NCBI GenBank assembly: GCA_902476265.1 | Contig: CABSCP010000019.1 | Location: 1 to 64,000, forward strand | Length of the DNA: 64,000 bases | Origin: an uncultured Lachnospiraceae bacterium | GTDB lineage: Bacteria; Bacillota; Clostridia; Lachnospirales; Lachnospiraceae | Direction: 5' to 3' | Shown: positions 26,409 to 34,369 of the stretch, one piece after another | Position numbering within the stretch: the first letter of the stretch is position 1 | How the letters are laid out: each line of letters opens with the position of its first letter | Made by a program: the position numbers and the translations under genes | Notes under the pieces: model-generated | What the model was told of the DNA's origin: nothing | Databases searched by the model: none | Seen by the model: the letters and a program-made list of their open reading frames with translations, nothing else

Positions 26409-27140
26409 ATGAATGCAATCAACTATCTCATGGTGGATCAAAAGAAGAATAGCGGCGTGACAGCGGCGGGACGGCGCGCCCGCCCGATGGTGGAGAGGTT
26501 CTGGTGGCATGGCCGTCCAGTCTGCCTGTATCTCATCCCTGCCGCCTGGACACAGAGCAAAAGACTGCCGCTGCTGATTCGGAAAATGGGCTTATCCCGG
26601 GAAGAGGACAGCAACAGCGGGGAAGGAATGTTCTGGACAGCGCCGGAGTTGGAGGACTGTCTGCCGGGCGTCGGCCAGCCTCTGCCGGACCCTTCTCTTG
26701 CGGCTTTTCTGCTCCGGGAGCAGCCCTTCCGTGAAATTCTTGTTCTCCTTACGGATGAAAAGGAAGAGGGCAGGAAAGACTGGTGGCAGGAGGATTTTTT
26801 GAGGGAATGTTTTGGCGAGCTGAACGGATTGTATCTGACCGGCGTGAGGGAAAAGGAGCGGGATGCTTCTTTTTTTGACTGGATGTACGGGGAAAGCGGA
26901 CTTCTGGCCTGCTTTTCGGATCGTCTGCCCGTGACGGACGGACGAAAGACTGCTGTGGTGGATCTGAGGCGTAAAAAGCGCCCGCCGGTGCGGGAACTGG
27001 CTTTCGGCAGCCTATATTTGGACCTCACCTCGGAAACGGAAAAACAGCGGTTATTAAGGGAAAAAAGAACGGATATTTCCTATATCTCTGCCCGAAATTA
27101 CCTTGACACTGCATTCAAAGCAAGGTATAATGCGTTTTGA
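26409..27140 (+). CDS. Hypothetical protein, unknown function
   Basis: 243 aa in the longest reading; no SD is visible before the ATG at 26409, so the true start may be internal (for example 26487, MVERFWW). It lacks signal or membrane segments, is rich in Trp, Arg and Glu, and contains LTDEKEEGRKDWWQEDFLRECF and a Lys/Arg patch RRKKRPPVREL. It follows dus after eight bases. The greA promoter lies inside its last 15 codons. I do not recognise the family. Confidence 0.65.
   Translation: MNAINYLMVDQKKNSGVTAAGRRARPMVERFWWHGRPVCLYLIPAAWTQSKRLPLLIRKMGLSREEDSNSGEGMFWTAPELEDCLPGVGQPLPDPSLAAFLLREQPFREILVLLTDEKEEGRKDWWQEDFLRECFGELNGLYLTGVREKERDASFFDWMYGESGLLACFSDRLPVTDGRKTAVVDLRRKKRPPVRELAFGSLYLDLTSETEKQRLLREKRTDISYISARNYLDTAFKARYNAF
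27103..27131 (+). promoter_or_regulatory. Consensus promoter of greA-lysS, inside the upstream gene
   Basis: Perfect TTGACA (27103-27108), 17-base spacer, perfect TATAAT (27126-27131), lying within the coding end of the hypothetical gene. Confidence 0.88.
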
Positions 27141-27237
27141 TTAAGTATGGAGCCGACACCGGATTTGGGACTGCCCGCCGGCGGTGCCTGTGCCCTGAAA
27201 CGGGTATGCAAAGATTTTTGATAAAGAGGGATCAGAC

Positions 27238-27720
27238 ATGGAAGAAAAAAAGAATATCCTCACTTATGAAGGACTTCGCAGATATGAAGACGAGCTTCAT
27301 GAGTTAAAGGTTAACAAACGTCAGGAAGTTGCACAGAAAATCAAGGAAGCCAGAGAACAGGGCGACCTTTCCGAGAACGCGGAGTACGATGCTGCGAAGG
27401 ATGAACAGAGGGATATCGAAGCCAGGATTGAAGAGCTGGAAAAGATTTTAAAGAATGCAGAAGTTGTTGTGGAAGATGAAGTGGATCTGGACAGAATCAA
27501 CATCGGCTGCATGGTGAAGATCCTGGATCTGGAATTCGATGAAGAACTGGATTATAAAATTGTGGGATCTACGGAGGCCAACAGCTTAAAAGGCAAGATT
27601 TCCAATGAATCCCCCGTGGGGAAAGCGCTGATCGGTGCAAAGATCGGAGACGTTGTGGAAGTGGAAACCCAGGCCGGCGTATTGAAGTACAGAGTGCTGG
27701 AGATCGAACGGTCCAACTAA
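27238..27720 (+). CDS. greA: Transcription elongation factor GreA
   Basis: 160 aa. Rescues backtracked RNA polymerase by stimulating transcript cleavage. The N-terminal coiled coil (8-75) carries the acidic tip in AREQGDLSENAEYDAAKDEQ with Asp and Glu at the turn, and the C-terminal FKBP-like domain ends with SPVGKALIGAKIGDVVEV. Driven by the consensus promoter 100 bases upstream; lysS follows 18 bases later. Confidence 0.97.
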   Translation: MEEKKNILTYEGLRRYEDELHELKVNKRQEVAQKIKEAREQGDLSENAEYDAAKDEQRDIEARIEELEKILKNAEVVVEDEVDLDRINIGCMVKILDLEFDEELDYKIVGSTEANSLKGKISNESPVGKALIGAKIGDVVEVETQAGVLKYRVLEIERSN

Positions 27721-27738
27721 ACAAAAGGAGCGATAAAG

Positions 27739-29250
27739 GTGGCAGACGCACAGAACAATAACAATGCGAATACGAAAGCGCAGGAGCAGGATTTAAACCA
27801 GATCTTAAAGGTCAGGAGAGAGAAGCTGGCTGCGCTGCAGGAAAATGGAAAAGACCCTTTCCAACATGTGAAATATGACGTTACGGCGCACAGCATGGAC
27901 ATCAAGGAACATTTTGACACCATGGAAGGCGAGACGGTCAGCATTGCGGGCCGTGTGATGTTCAAACGGGTCATGGGGAAAGCTTCTTTCTGCAACGTAC
28001 AGGATTTGCAGGGAAATATCCAGGCCTATGTGGCGAGGGATGTGATCGGGGAAGAACCATATGCGGATTTCAAGAAATTTGACGTGGGCGATATCGTCGG
28101 CATCAAAGGCGAAGTTTTTAAAACAAAGACCGGTGAAATTTCCATTCATGCTTCCGAAGTGATCCTGCTTTCCAAGAGTCTGCAGGTCCTCCCTGAAAAG
28201 TATCATGGCCTGACCAATACCGATCTGCGGTATCGTCAGCGTTATGTGGATCTGATCATGAACCAGGAAGTGAAGGATACCTTTGTAAAGCGTTCCAAAA
28301 TTATCAGCGCAATCCGCCGTTATCTGGACGGACAGGGATTTATGGAGGTGGAAACCCCCATGCTGGTATCCAATGCGGGCGGCGCTGCGGCAAGGCCTTT
28401 TGAAACCCATTATAATGCGCTGGATGAGGACGTGAAGCTGCGCATTTCCCTGGAGCTTTACTTAAAGAGACTGATCGTCGGCGGCATGGAGCGGGTCTAT
28501 GAAATCGGCCGGGTATTTCGCAACGAGGGTGTGGACACCAGACATAATCCGGAATTTACCCTGATGGAACTGTATCAGGCATTTACCGACTATCATGGCA
28601 TGATGGATCTTTCCGAGAACCTGTACCGCTATGTGGCCCAGGAAGTGCTTGGGACAACTCTGGTTCCTTACGGCGATCTTGTCATTGACCTGGGCAGGCC
28701 TTTTGAACGGATCACCATGCTGGATGCCGTGAAGAAATATGCAGGCGTTGATTTTAACGAAATCCATTCCGATGAAGAGGCGAAGGCTCTGGCAAAGGAA
28801 CATCATATTGAATTTGAGGACAGGCATAAGAAGGGCGATATTTTAAGCCTTTTCTTTGAGGAGTATGTGGAAGAGCATCTCATCCAGCCTACCTTTGTGA
28901 TGGACCATCCGGTGGAAATCTCCCCTCTGACGAAGAGAAAGCCGGAAAATCCGGATTATACAGAACGTTTTGAACTTTTCATCAACGGCAATGAAATGGC
29001 GAATGCATATTCCGAGCTGAATGATCCTATTGATCAGAGAAAACGGTTCGAGGCTCAGGAAGAACTGATCCGCCAGGGAGATGAAGAGGCGAACTCTATT
29101 GACGAAGATTTCATGAATGCGCTGGAGATCGGGATGCCTCCTACGGGCGGGATCGGTTTTGGGATCGACCGAATGGTGATGCTGATGACCAATTCACCGG
29201 CAATCAGGGATGTATTATTATTCCCGACTATGCGCTCTTTAGATAAATAG
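27739..29250 (+). CDS. lysS: Lysyl-tRNA synthetase, class II
   Basis: 503 aa with a GTG start at 27739 after AAAAGGAG. The N-terminal OB-fold (about 60-165, VSIAGRVMFKRVMGKASF) binds the anticodon; class II motif 2 is FRNEGVDTRHNPEFTLMELYQA and motif 3 GGIGFGIDRMVMLMT. It charges tRNA-Lys. No T-box is seen in front, unlike many Firmicutes synthetase genes; it depends on the greA promoter. Confidence 0.97.
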   Translation: MADAQNNNNANTKAQEQDLNQILKVRREKLAALQENGKDPFQHVKYDVTAHSMDIKEHFDTMEGETVSIAGRVMFKRVMGKASFCNVQDLQGNIQAYVARDVIGEEPYADFKKFDVGDIVGIKGEVFKTKTGEISIHASEVILLSKSLQVLPEKYHGLTNTDLRYRQRYVDLIMNQEVKDTFVKRSKIISAIRRYLDGQGFMEVETPMLVSNAGGAAARPFETHYNALDEDVKLRISLELYLKRLIVGGMERVYEIGRVFRNEGVDTRHNPEFTLMELYQAFTDYHGMMDLSENLYRYVAQEVLGTTLVPYGDLVIDLGRPFERITMLDAVKKYAGVDFNEIHSDEEAKALAKEHHIEFEDRHKKGDILSLFFEEYVEEHLIQPTFVMDHPVEISPLTKRKPENPDYTERFELFINGNEMANAYSELNDPIDQRKRFEAQEELIRQGDEEANSIDEDFMNALEIGMPPTGGIGFGIDRMVMLMTNSPAIRDVLLFPTMRSLDK

Positions 29251-29294
29251 ATAGGGAAATGTAATAAATTTACACTTTTTTAATTACTCAGGTA

Positions 29295-29324
29295 TTGCAT
29301 TCCGAACAATAATCAGTGTAAAAT
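29295..29324 (+). promoter_or_regulatory. Promoter of the HTH-glf unit
   Basis: TTGCAT (29295-29300), 18-base spacer, TAAAAT (29319-29324). Confidence 0.45.
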
Positions 29325-29398
29325 AGAGTAGGAAAAGCCAATATAAAGTCATATTCAAAGCAAAATAATAGAAATCTTACAACAATGGAGGGAAAGAA

Positions 29399-29734
29399 AT
29401 GACGAAGGCACAGATTTTGAAGAAGGAAATATTAAGCCAGTACAGAAGCGTAAGGCAGTTTGCATTGGAGATGCAGATCCCTTACAGCACTCTTGTTACC
29501 GCTTTAGAACGGGGAATTGACGGTATGGCTTACGGCACCGTAATCAAAATGTGCAATAAGCTGAATTTGAATCCTGTGGATTTCAGTTCACTGGAAAGGG
29601 ATACCACCATCAGCGAACAGCTTCTGGAAAATCGTGTAATGCAGTACTATGTGAAGCTGAATCAGGAAGGCCGCGATAAAGTGATGGGCCTGATGGAAGA
29701 TTTTGTACAGATCAAGAAGTACAAAGCGAAATAA
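29399..29734 (+). CDS. Small XRE-like HTH protein
   Basis: 111 aa. Residues about 12-62 are a helix-turn-helix of Cro/C1 type (SVRQFALEMQIPYSTLVTALERGIDGMAYGTVIKMCNKL). The remaining 45 residues are a helical tail, probably for dimerisation. SD GGAGGG is strong. It is 12 bases before glf, so it is probably co-transcribed; whether it controls glf or surface genes elsewhere is not shown. Confidence 0.82.
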   Translation: MTKAQILKKEILSQYRSVRQFALEMQIPYSTLVTALERGIDGMAYGTVIKMCNKLNLNPVDFSSLERDTTISEQLLENRVMQYYVKLNQEGRDKVMGLMEDFVQIKKYKAK

Positions 29735-29746
29735 GGAGAATAAAAA

Positions 29747-30871
29747 ATGCATTATGATTATCTGATTGCCGGCACAGGGCTGTTCGGCGCAGTCTTTGCA
29801 CACGAAATGCACATCCGTGGGAAAAAAGTGCTGCTGGTTGAAAAGAGAGATCATATTGCGGGGAATATTTACACAGAGAATGTTATGGGCATCAACGTAC
29901 ACAGGTTTGGTGCCCATATTTTTCATACTTCGGATGAAGAGGTATGGAATTATGTAAATCAATTTGCCAGGTTCAACCACTACATGAATTCCCCGGTTGC
30001 AGTTTATAAGGATGAGCTTTATAACCTGCCTTTCAATATGAATACTTTCAGCAAAATGTGGAATATCAAAACCCCTGCCGAGGCGAAGGCCGTCATCGCT
30101 TCCCAGATAGAGAAGCTGCACATCACTGAGCCGCAGAATCTGGAAGAGCAGGCCCTTTCACTGGCGGGACAGGACGTATATGAAAAGCTGGTAAAGGGTT
30201 ACACGGAGAAGCAGTGGGGAAGAGACTGCCGGGAACTTCCCGCCTTCATCATAAAAAGGCTGCCCCTTCGATTCACTTATGACAATAATTACTTTAACGA
30301 TCCTCACCAGGGTATTCCTGTAGGCGGCTATACAGGCATCGTGGAAAAACTGCTGGAAGGCTGCAGAGTGGTCACCGGGATTTCCTATCAGGATTTTGCC
30401 GCCGAAAATGCGGCCAGGCCGGAAGGAGAGCGGGACACCTGGGAGAAACTTCTTTATACGGGCATGATAGACGAATATTTCGGATACTGTTATGGCGCGC
30501 TGGAATACCGTTCTCTGCGCTTTGAGACCGAAGAACTGCCTGACGAGGATAACTATCAGGGCAATGCCGTTGTCAATTATACGGAGAGAGAAATCCCTTA
30601 TACCAGAATTATCGAGCATAAGCATTTTGAATTTTCAACCTGCAAAGGTACGGTGATCACACGGGAGTATCCGGCGGAATGGCATAAGGGGGATGAACCC
30701 TATTATCCGATCAATGATGAAAAGAACGGGGCGCTTTACCGGAAATATGAAGCCCTTGCACGGCAGGAAAAAAATGTGCTGTTCGGCGGAAGGCTGGGAC
30801 AGTATAAGTATTATGATATGGACAAAGTGATCCGCAGCGCACTGGATATGGCGCAGGCAGAGCTTTCATAA
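29747..30871 (+). CDS. glf: UDP-galactopyranose mutase
   Basis: 374 aa. Flavoenzyme that converts UDP-galactopyranose to UDP-galactofuranose for cell-surface glycans. The FAD-binding start YDYLIAGTGLFGAVFAHEM and HRFGAHIFHT are present, with PVAVYKDELYNLPFN, VKGYTEKQWG, RLPLRFTYDNNYFND and the C-terminal GGRLGQYKYYDMD. No glycosyltransferase genes are adjacent. SD AAGGAG lies 8-12 bases upstream. Confidence 0.96.
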   Translation: MHYDYLIAGTGLFGAVFAHEMHIRGKKVLLVEKRDHIAGNIYTENVMGINVHRFGAHIFHTSDEEVWNYVNQFARFNHYMNSPVAVYKDELYNLPFNMNTFSKMWNIKTPAEAKAVIASQIEKLHITEPQNLEEQALSLAGQDVYEKLVKGYTEKQWGRDCRELPAFIIKRLPLRFTYDNNYFNDPHQGIPVGGYTGIVEKLLEGCRVVTGISYQDFAAENAARPEGERDTWEKLLYTGMIDEYFGYCYGALEYRSLRFETEELPDEDNYQGNAVVNYTEREIPYTRIIEHKHFEFSTCKGTVITREYPAEWHKGDEPYYPINDEKNGALYRKYEALARQEKNVLFGGRLGQYKYYDMDKVIRSALDMAQAELS

Positions 30872-30883
30872 GATGAAAAAGAA

Positions 30884-30917
30884 CGCGCCCTGCCGTTTGT
30901 ATCCGGCAGGGCGTTTT
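30884..30917. terminator. Bidirectional terminator between glf and the small peptide gene
   Basis: CGCCCTGCCG (30886-30895) pairs with CGGCAGGGCG (30904-30913), followed by TTTT on the + strand and preceded by GAAAAAG, so the minus strand also ends in a T-rich tract. Confidence 0.88.
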
Positions 30918-30921
30918 GAAA

Positions 30922-31023
30922 TCAGTGATGACTGCTTTTGTAAAGGCTGACTGCGGCCAGCAGATATTTTCCGCACAAAGCGGCAAGGGCAAGGACTGCT
31001 ACAACGATTGTCAAAGCTGTCAT
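30922..31023 (-). CDS. 33-residue single-span membrane peptide
   Basis: Minus-strand frame ATG at 31023 to TGA at 30922, 33 aa. GGGAGG lies about 8 bases upstream, a strong SD for a frame this short. The peptide MTALTIVVAVLALAALCGKY, then LLAAVSLYKSSHH, is one membrane helix with a short cationic tail. It ends just before a bidirectional terminator shared with glf. A promoter-like TATAAC with TTTGTT 16 bases upstream is seen on the minus strand near 31075-31100. Could be a small stress or toxin-like membrane peptide; no family is recognised. Confidence 0.6.
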   Translation of the reverse strand: MTALTIVVAVLALAALCGKYLLAAVSLYKSSHH

Positions 31024-31172
31024 AAATAACGCCTCCCATACATGATGCATGAAATGGTGATCCGGTTGTTCCTATAGTTATAGTATACCATATACCGGAA
31101 CAAAGTGTGTTCGAATATTGTTAAGAATTGGCGGTGGAAGGAAGCTTGGCAATGGCTCCGGGTCCTGAACTG

Positions 31173-31215
31173 AGACAAAGTTTGTCTTTACAATGATATG
31201 GGCCTGCGGTAAAAT
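31173..31215 (+). promoter_or_regulatory. Promoter and palindromic operator of the isomerase gene
   Basis: TTTACA (31187-31192), 17-base spacer, TAAAAT (31210-31215). The perfect 15-base palindrome AGACAAA-G-TTTGTCT (31173-31187) abuts the -35 box, a place where a regulator could block or recruit polymerase. Confidence 0.6.
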
Positions 31216-31253
31216 GAAAGCAGCAAAATTGCGTCGAGGAAAGGAAGATACAA

Positions 31254-32522
31254 ATGAGCGAAATCAACAAAAAGTATCAGATTGATACAAAAGAGAATGA
31301 GAAGTTTCTGGAAGAAATCCGGGAAGGATTGTTCCGGTTCGGGCACAGGTTCCCCTCTCCGGGCGGCAGCTCCTACTATCTGGGCGACGACGGCACGCCG
31401 TGGACAGACCGTAACCGCGAGACCTGGATCACCAGCCGCATGGTGCATGTGTACAGCCTGGCCGGCTTTTTGGGACATCCCGGAAGTGAAGAACTGGCGG
31501 ATGCCGGTTTGAAAGGACTGAAAGGAGAGCTTCATGACGTGGAAAACGGCGGATGGTATGCCGGTCTGACTGCGGACGGGAAGATCCTCCCCAACAAACA
31601 GTGCTATGCTCACGCTTTTGTCATCCTTGCGGCATCTTCCGCTGTCCTTGCCAACAGACCGGGAGCAAAGGAACTGCTGGATGACGCGCTTAAACTGTAT
31701 GATCTTCGTTTCTGGAATGAAGAAGAAGGTCTCTCCTGTGATACCTGGAATACAGAATTTACCGTACTGGACGACTATCGCGGCCTGAATGCGAACATGC
31801 ATACCGTAGAAGCTTTTCTGGCGGCTGCAGATGTGACCGGAGACGAAAAATACCGTGTGAGAGCGGGCCGCATCATTGATCATGTAGTGGGATGGGCTTC
31901 CGACAACGATTGGAGAATCCCGGAGCATTTCACCAGTGATTGGGTAGCGGCATTGGATTGCAATAAAGACCAGCCGGATGACCAGTTCAAACCTTATGGC
32001 GCAACGCCCGGGCACGGCATCGAATGGGCGAGACTGATCGCACAGTGGGCGCTTTCCACCTATCCGGAGGACAAAGAGGCGGCTTCCAAATATATTGAAG
32101 TTTCTGAAAACCTCTATTGCAGAGCGGTGGCGGATGCCTGGAATGCGGACGGTGCGCCGGGAATCGTGTATACCACTGACTGGGACGGCAAACCGGTGGT
32201 ACATGACAGAATGCACTGGACGCTGGCCGAGGCCATTAATACTTCCGCTGTGCTTTACCGTGCGGCCGGAAAGCAGAAATATGCGGATGACTACGCACAG
32301 TTCATGCAGTATCTGGATGAGAAGGTACTGGACCATGTGAACGGTTCCTGGTTCCATCAGCTGGATCGGAACAACAATCTGATCGGCACCGTATGGCCCG
32401 GGAAATCGGACCTTTATCATGCGGTACAGGCGACCCTGATTCCTTACTATGTGACGAACCTTTCCATCGCGCCCGCGGTGCTTGGGAAGAAGAAATATTC
32501 CGCAAACGGAACAACAGTATAA
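31254..32522 (+). CDS. AGE/YihS-family aldose-ketose isomerase (mannose or sulfoquinovose isomerase)
   Basis: 422 aa, an (alpha/alpha)6-barrel of the N-acylglucosamine 2-epimerase superfamily. It follows E. coli YihS closely in layout: ETWITSRMVHVYSLAGFLG, GGWYAGL, NANMHTVEAFLAA, PEHF, GHGIEWARL and WPGKSDLYHAVQA. The His residues in NANMH, the GHG segment and DLYH match the active-site His of YihS, which acts on sulfoquinovose, mannose and lyxose. No sulfoquinovosidase, transaldolase or sulfo-EMP genes are adjacent, so mannose isomerase is at least as likely. It has its own promoter with a palindromic operator. Confidence 0.85.
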   Translation: MSEINKKYQIDTKENEKFLEEIREGLFRFGHRFPSPGGSSYYLGDDGTPWTDRNRETWITSRMVHVYSLAGFLGHPGSEELADAGLKGLKGELHDVENGGWYAGLTADGKILPNKQCYAHAFVILAASSAVLANRPGAKELLDDALKLYDLRFWNEEEGLSCDTWNTEFTVLDDYRGLNANMHTVEAFLAAADVTGDEKYRVRAGRIIDHVVGWASDNDWRIPEHFTSDWVAALDCNKDQPDDQFKPYGATPGHGIEWARLIAQWALSTYPEDKEAASKYIEVSENLYCRAVADAWNADGAPGIVYTTDWDGKPVVHDRMHWTLAEAINTSAVLYRAAGKQKYADDYAQFMQYLDEKVLDHVNGSWFHQLDRNNNLIGTVWPGKSDLYHAVQATLIPYYVTNLSIAPAVLGKKKYSANGTTV

Positions 32523-32562
32523 AGAAAACGGCAGTATCCTGCAGTCTGTATCCTGAAAAAGC

Positions 32563-32596
32563 GGTCCAAAACGGCGAGAAGTTTTGGGCCGTTTTG
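32563..32596 (+). terminator. Terminator of the isomerase gene
   Basis: CGGTCCAAAAC (32563-32573) pairs with GTTTTGGGCCG (32582-32592), one G-U, then TTTT. Confidence 0.8.
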
Positions 32597-32668
32597 CAGG
32601 AACGGCGGCCGGAGGAAAAACAGGAGGAAGAATTTTCTTGTTTTTTTTATCCGTTTTAAAAAATTTAG

Positions 32669-32697
32669 TTGACGCGCCGTTTTCCTTGTGATATAGT
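32669..32697 (+). promoter_or_regulatory. rpmG-secE-nusG promoter
   Basis: TTGACG (32669-32674), 17-base spacer, TATAGT (32692-32697). Confidence 0.75.
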
Positions 32698-32805
32698 CGA
32701 GTAGCGAGATGGAATTTAGGTCTTTTTTTTATGCTCTATTTTTGAGCATTCCCACAGAAAAGGGGCCAGCACGAATACAACAGAGCATGCACGGAGGTGG
32801 AGAAA

Positions 32806-32955
32806 ATGCGTACAAGAATTACATTGGCATGTACAGAATGCAAACAGCGTAACTATAACACAACAAAGGACAAGAAGGCTCATCCTGACAGAATGGAAAC
32901 CAAGAAATACTGCAGATTCTGCAAGAAGCACACAATGCACAAGGAGACAAAATAA
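32806..32955 (+). CDS. rpmG: Ribosomal protein L33
   Basis: 49 aa, ATG at 32806 after GGAGGTGGAG. The two CxxC pairs (ACTEC and CRFCKK) make this the zinc-binding C+ form. It begins MRTRITLACTECKQRNY and ends KKHTMHKETK, full length. Standing before secE-nusG is its usual place in Firmicutes. Confidence 0.97.
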   Translation: MRTRITLACTECKQRNYNTTKDKKAHPDRMETKKYCRFCKKHTMHKETK

Positions 32956-32989
32956 TCTTCCGTGTGTTGCATTTGAAAGGGGTTTTCGT

Positions 32990-33187
32990 ATGTCAAACGA
33001 AGAAAAGGCACCCAAGGTAAAATTCTTTGACGGTGTGAAAGCTGAGTTTAGAAAAATAATATGGCCGGATAAGGATACTCTGTTAAAACAGTCCGTTGCC
33101 GTCGTAGCTGTTTCTATTGCGCTGGGCGTCGTTATCGCGCTCATTGACCTTTTGGTGCAGTACGGCGTTAACTTCTTGACAATGTAA
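32990..33187 (+). CDS. secE: Preprotein translocase subunit SecE
   Basis: 65 aa, single-span type. FFDGVKAEFRKIIWPDKDTL is the conserved amphipathic surface helix and the following hydrophobic segment (about 34-58) the membrane helix that clamps SecY. AAAGGGG lies upstream. nusG follows 16 bases later. Confidence 0.97.
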   Translation: MSNEEKAPKVKFFDGVKAEFRKIIWPDKDTLLKQSVAVVAVSIALGVVIALIDLLVQYGVNFLTM

Positions 33188-33203
33188 CAGTGAGGAGATT
33201 CCT

Positions 33204-33722
33204 ATGGCAGAAGCAAAATGGTATGTAGCCCATACCTATTCAGGATATGAGAATAAGGTGAAGGCCGACCTGGAAAAGACCATTGAAAACAGACGTCTGG
33301 AAGACGAGATTCTGGAAGTGCGGGTTCCCATGCAGGAAGTCGTGGAAATGAAGAACGGTGCGAAAAAGACCGTCCAGAAGAAACTGTTTCCGGGCTATGT
33401 TTTGGTGAATATGGTCATGAATGATGATACCTGGTATGTCGTCCGCAACACAAGGGGCGTGACCGGATTCGTCGGACCGGGGAGCAAACCTGTTCCGCTC
33501 ACGGAGGCGGAAATGAAACCTCTCGGCATCAAAGCGGAAAATGTGTCCATTGATTTTGCGGAAGGCGACACCATTGTTGTTGTCGCCGGCGCGTGGAAGG
33601 ATACGGTCGGTGCCGTTCAGAAGATAGACTACAACAAACAGACCGCTACCATCAATGTAGATCTGTTCGGCAGGGAGACTCCTGTGGAGATCAGTTTTGC
33701 AGAGGTGAGAAAATTACAGTAG
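33204..33722 (+). CDS. nusG: Transcription termination/antitermination factor NusG
   Basis: 172 aa. NGN domain (AKWYVAHTYSGYENKVKADLE) binds RNA polymerase clamp helices; the C-terminal KOW domain (FAEGDTIVVVAGAWKDTVGAVQKI) contacts Rho or ribosome. FPGYVLVNMVMNDDTWYVVRNTRGVTGFVG is canonical. Followed by a structured 150-base leader to rplK. Confidence 0.97.
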   Translation: MAEAKWYVAHTYSGYENKVKADLEKTIENRRLEDEILEVRVPMQEVVEMKNGAKKTVQKKLFPGYVLVNMVMNDDTWYVVRNTRGVTGFVGPGSKPVPLTEAEMKPLGIKAENVSIDFAEGDTIVVVAGAWKDTVGAVQKIDYNKQTATINVDLFGRETPVEISFAEVRKLQ

Positions 33723-33874
33723 GCGGCAGAACTCCTTTTTACGGGGAGGAAATGCGCCGTACAGTTACAGTTGATGTTCAGTGGAGCAATCCGTTGAGCT
33801 GTGGAAGCAGTGTCCTGCCGATGGAGCAGGGAAAACGCTGCGCCATACCACAATATATTTAGGAGGTGCCTAAA
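33723..33874 (+). promoter_or_regulatory. Structured leader before rplK
   Basis: GCAGTGT-CCTGC (33807-33818) pairs with GCAGG and ACGCTGC (33826-33830, 33835-33841) as a two-part helix with GAAA on one side. This could be an autogenous binding site of L1, which in bacteria represses this operon, but the match to the 23S rRNA site was not established. Confidence 0.35.
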
Positions 33875-34300
33875 ATGGCAAAGAAAGTTACTGGTTACAT
33901 TAAGTTACAGATTCCTGCTGGCAAGGCAACACCGGCTCCCCCGGTAGGTCCTGCACTCGGTCAGCATGGCGTTAACATCGTTGAATTCACAAAGCAGTTC
34001 AATGCAAGAACAGCGGATAAAGGCGATGTTATCATTCCTGTTGTTATCACTGTTTATGCAGATAGAAGCTTCAGCTTCATTACCAAGACTCCGCCTGCAG
34101 CAGTATTACTGAAGAAAGCATGCAACTTAAAGAGCGCATCCGCAGTGCCCAACAAGACAAAGGTTGCAACGATTTCCAAGGACAAGGTTCGTGAAATCGC
34201 TGAATTGAAAATGCCTGACTTAAATGCAGCGAGCATTGAAGCTGCAATGAGCATGATCGCGGGTACCGCAAGAAGCATGGGTATCGTAGTAGAAGACTAA
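33875..34300 (+). CDS. rplK: Ribosomal protein L11
   Basis: 141 aa from the ATG at 33875 after AGGAGG; an in-frame ATG three codons earlier overlaps that SD. GYIKLQIPAGKATPAPPVGPALGQHGVNI is the classic thiostrepton-site N-domain and the C-domain follows with AELKMPDLNA. Part of the GTPase centre with L10/L12. Confidence 0.98.
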   Translation: MAKKVTGYIKLQIPAGKATPAPPVGPALGQHGVNIVEFTKQFNARTADKGDVIIPVVITVYADRSFSFITKTPPAAVLLKKACNLKSASAVPNKTKVATISKDKVREIAELKMPDLNAASIEAAMSMIAGTARSMGIVVED

Positions 34301-34369
34301 TAATTTGCAGATAACTGGGAGTAATGCCGGACAAAGGTGTTACGTTAACAACCAATGGAGGAAATGGAA

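Noticed and set aside
27132..27237. T-box before greA-lysS
   Set aside because: No T-box sequence (TGGNACCGCG-like) or long leader is present.
31188..32420. 410-codon open frame opposite the isomerase
   Set aside because: Shadow; the + strand gene has promoter, operator and clear family motifs.
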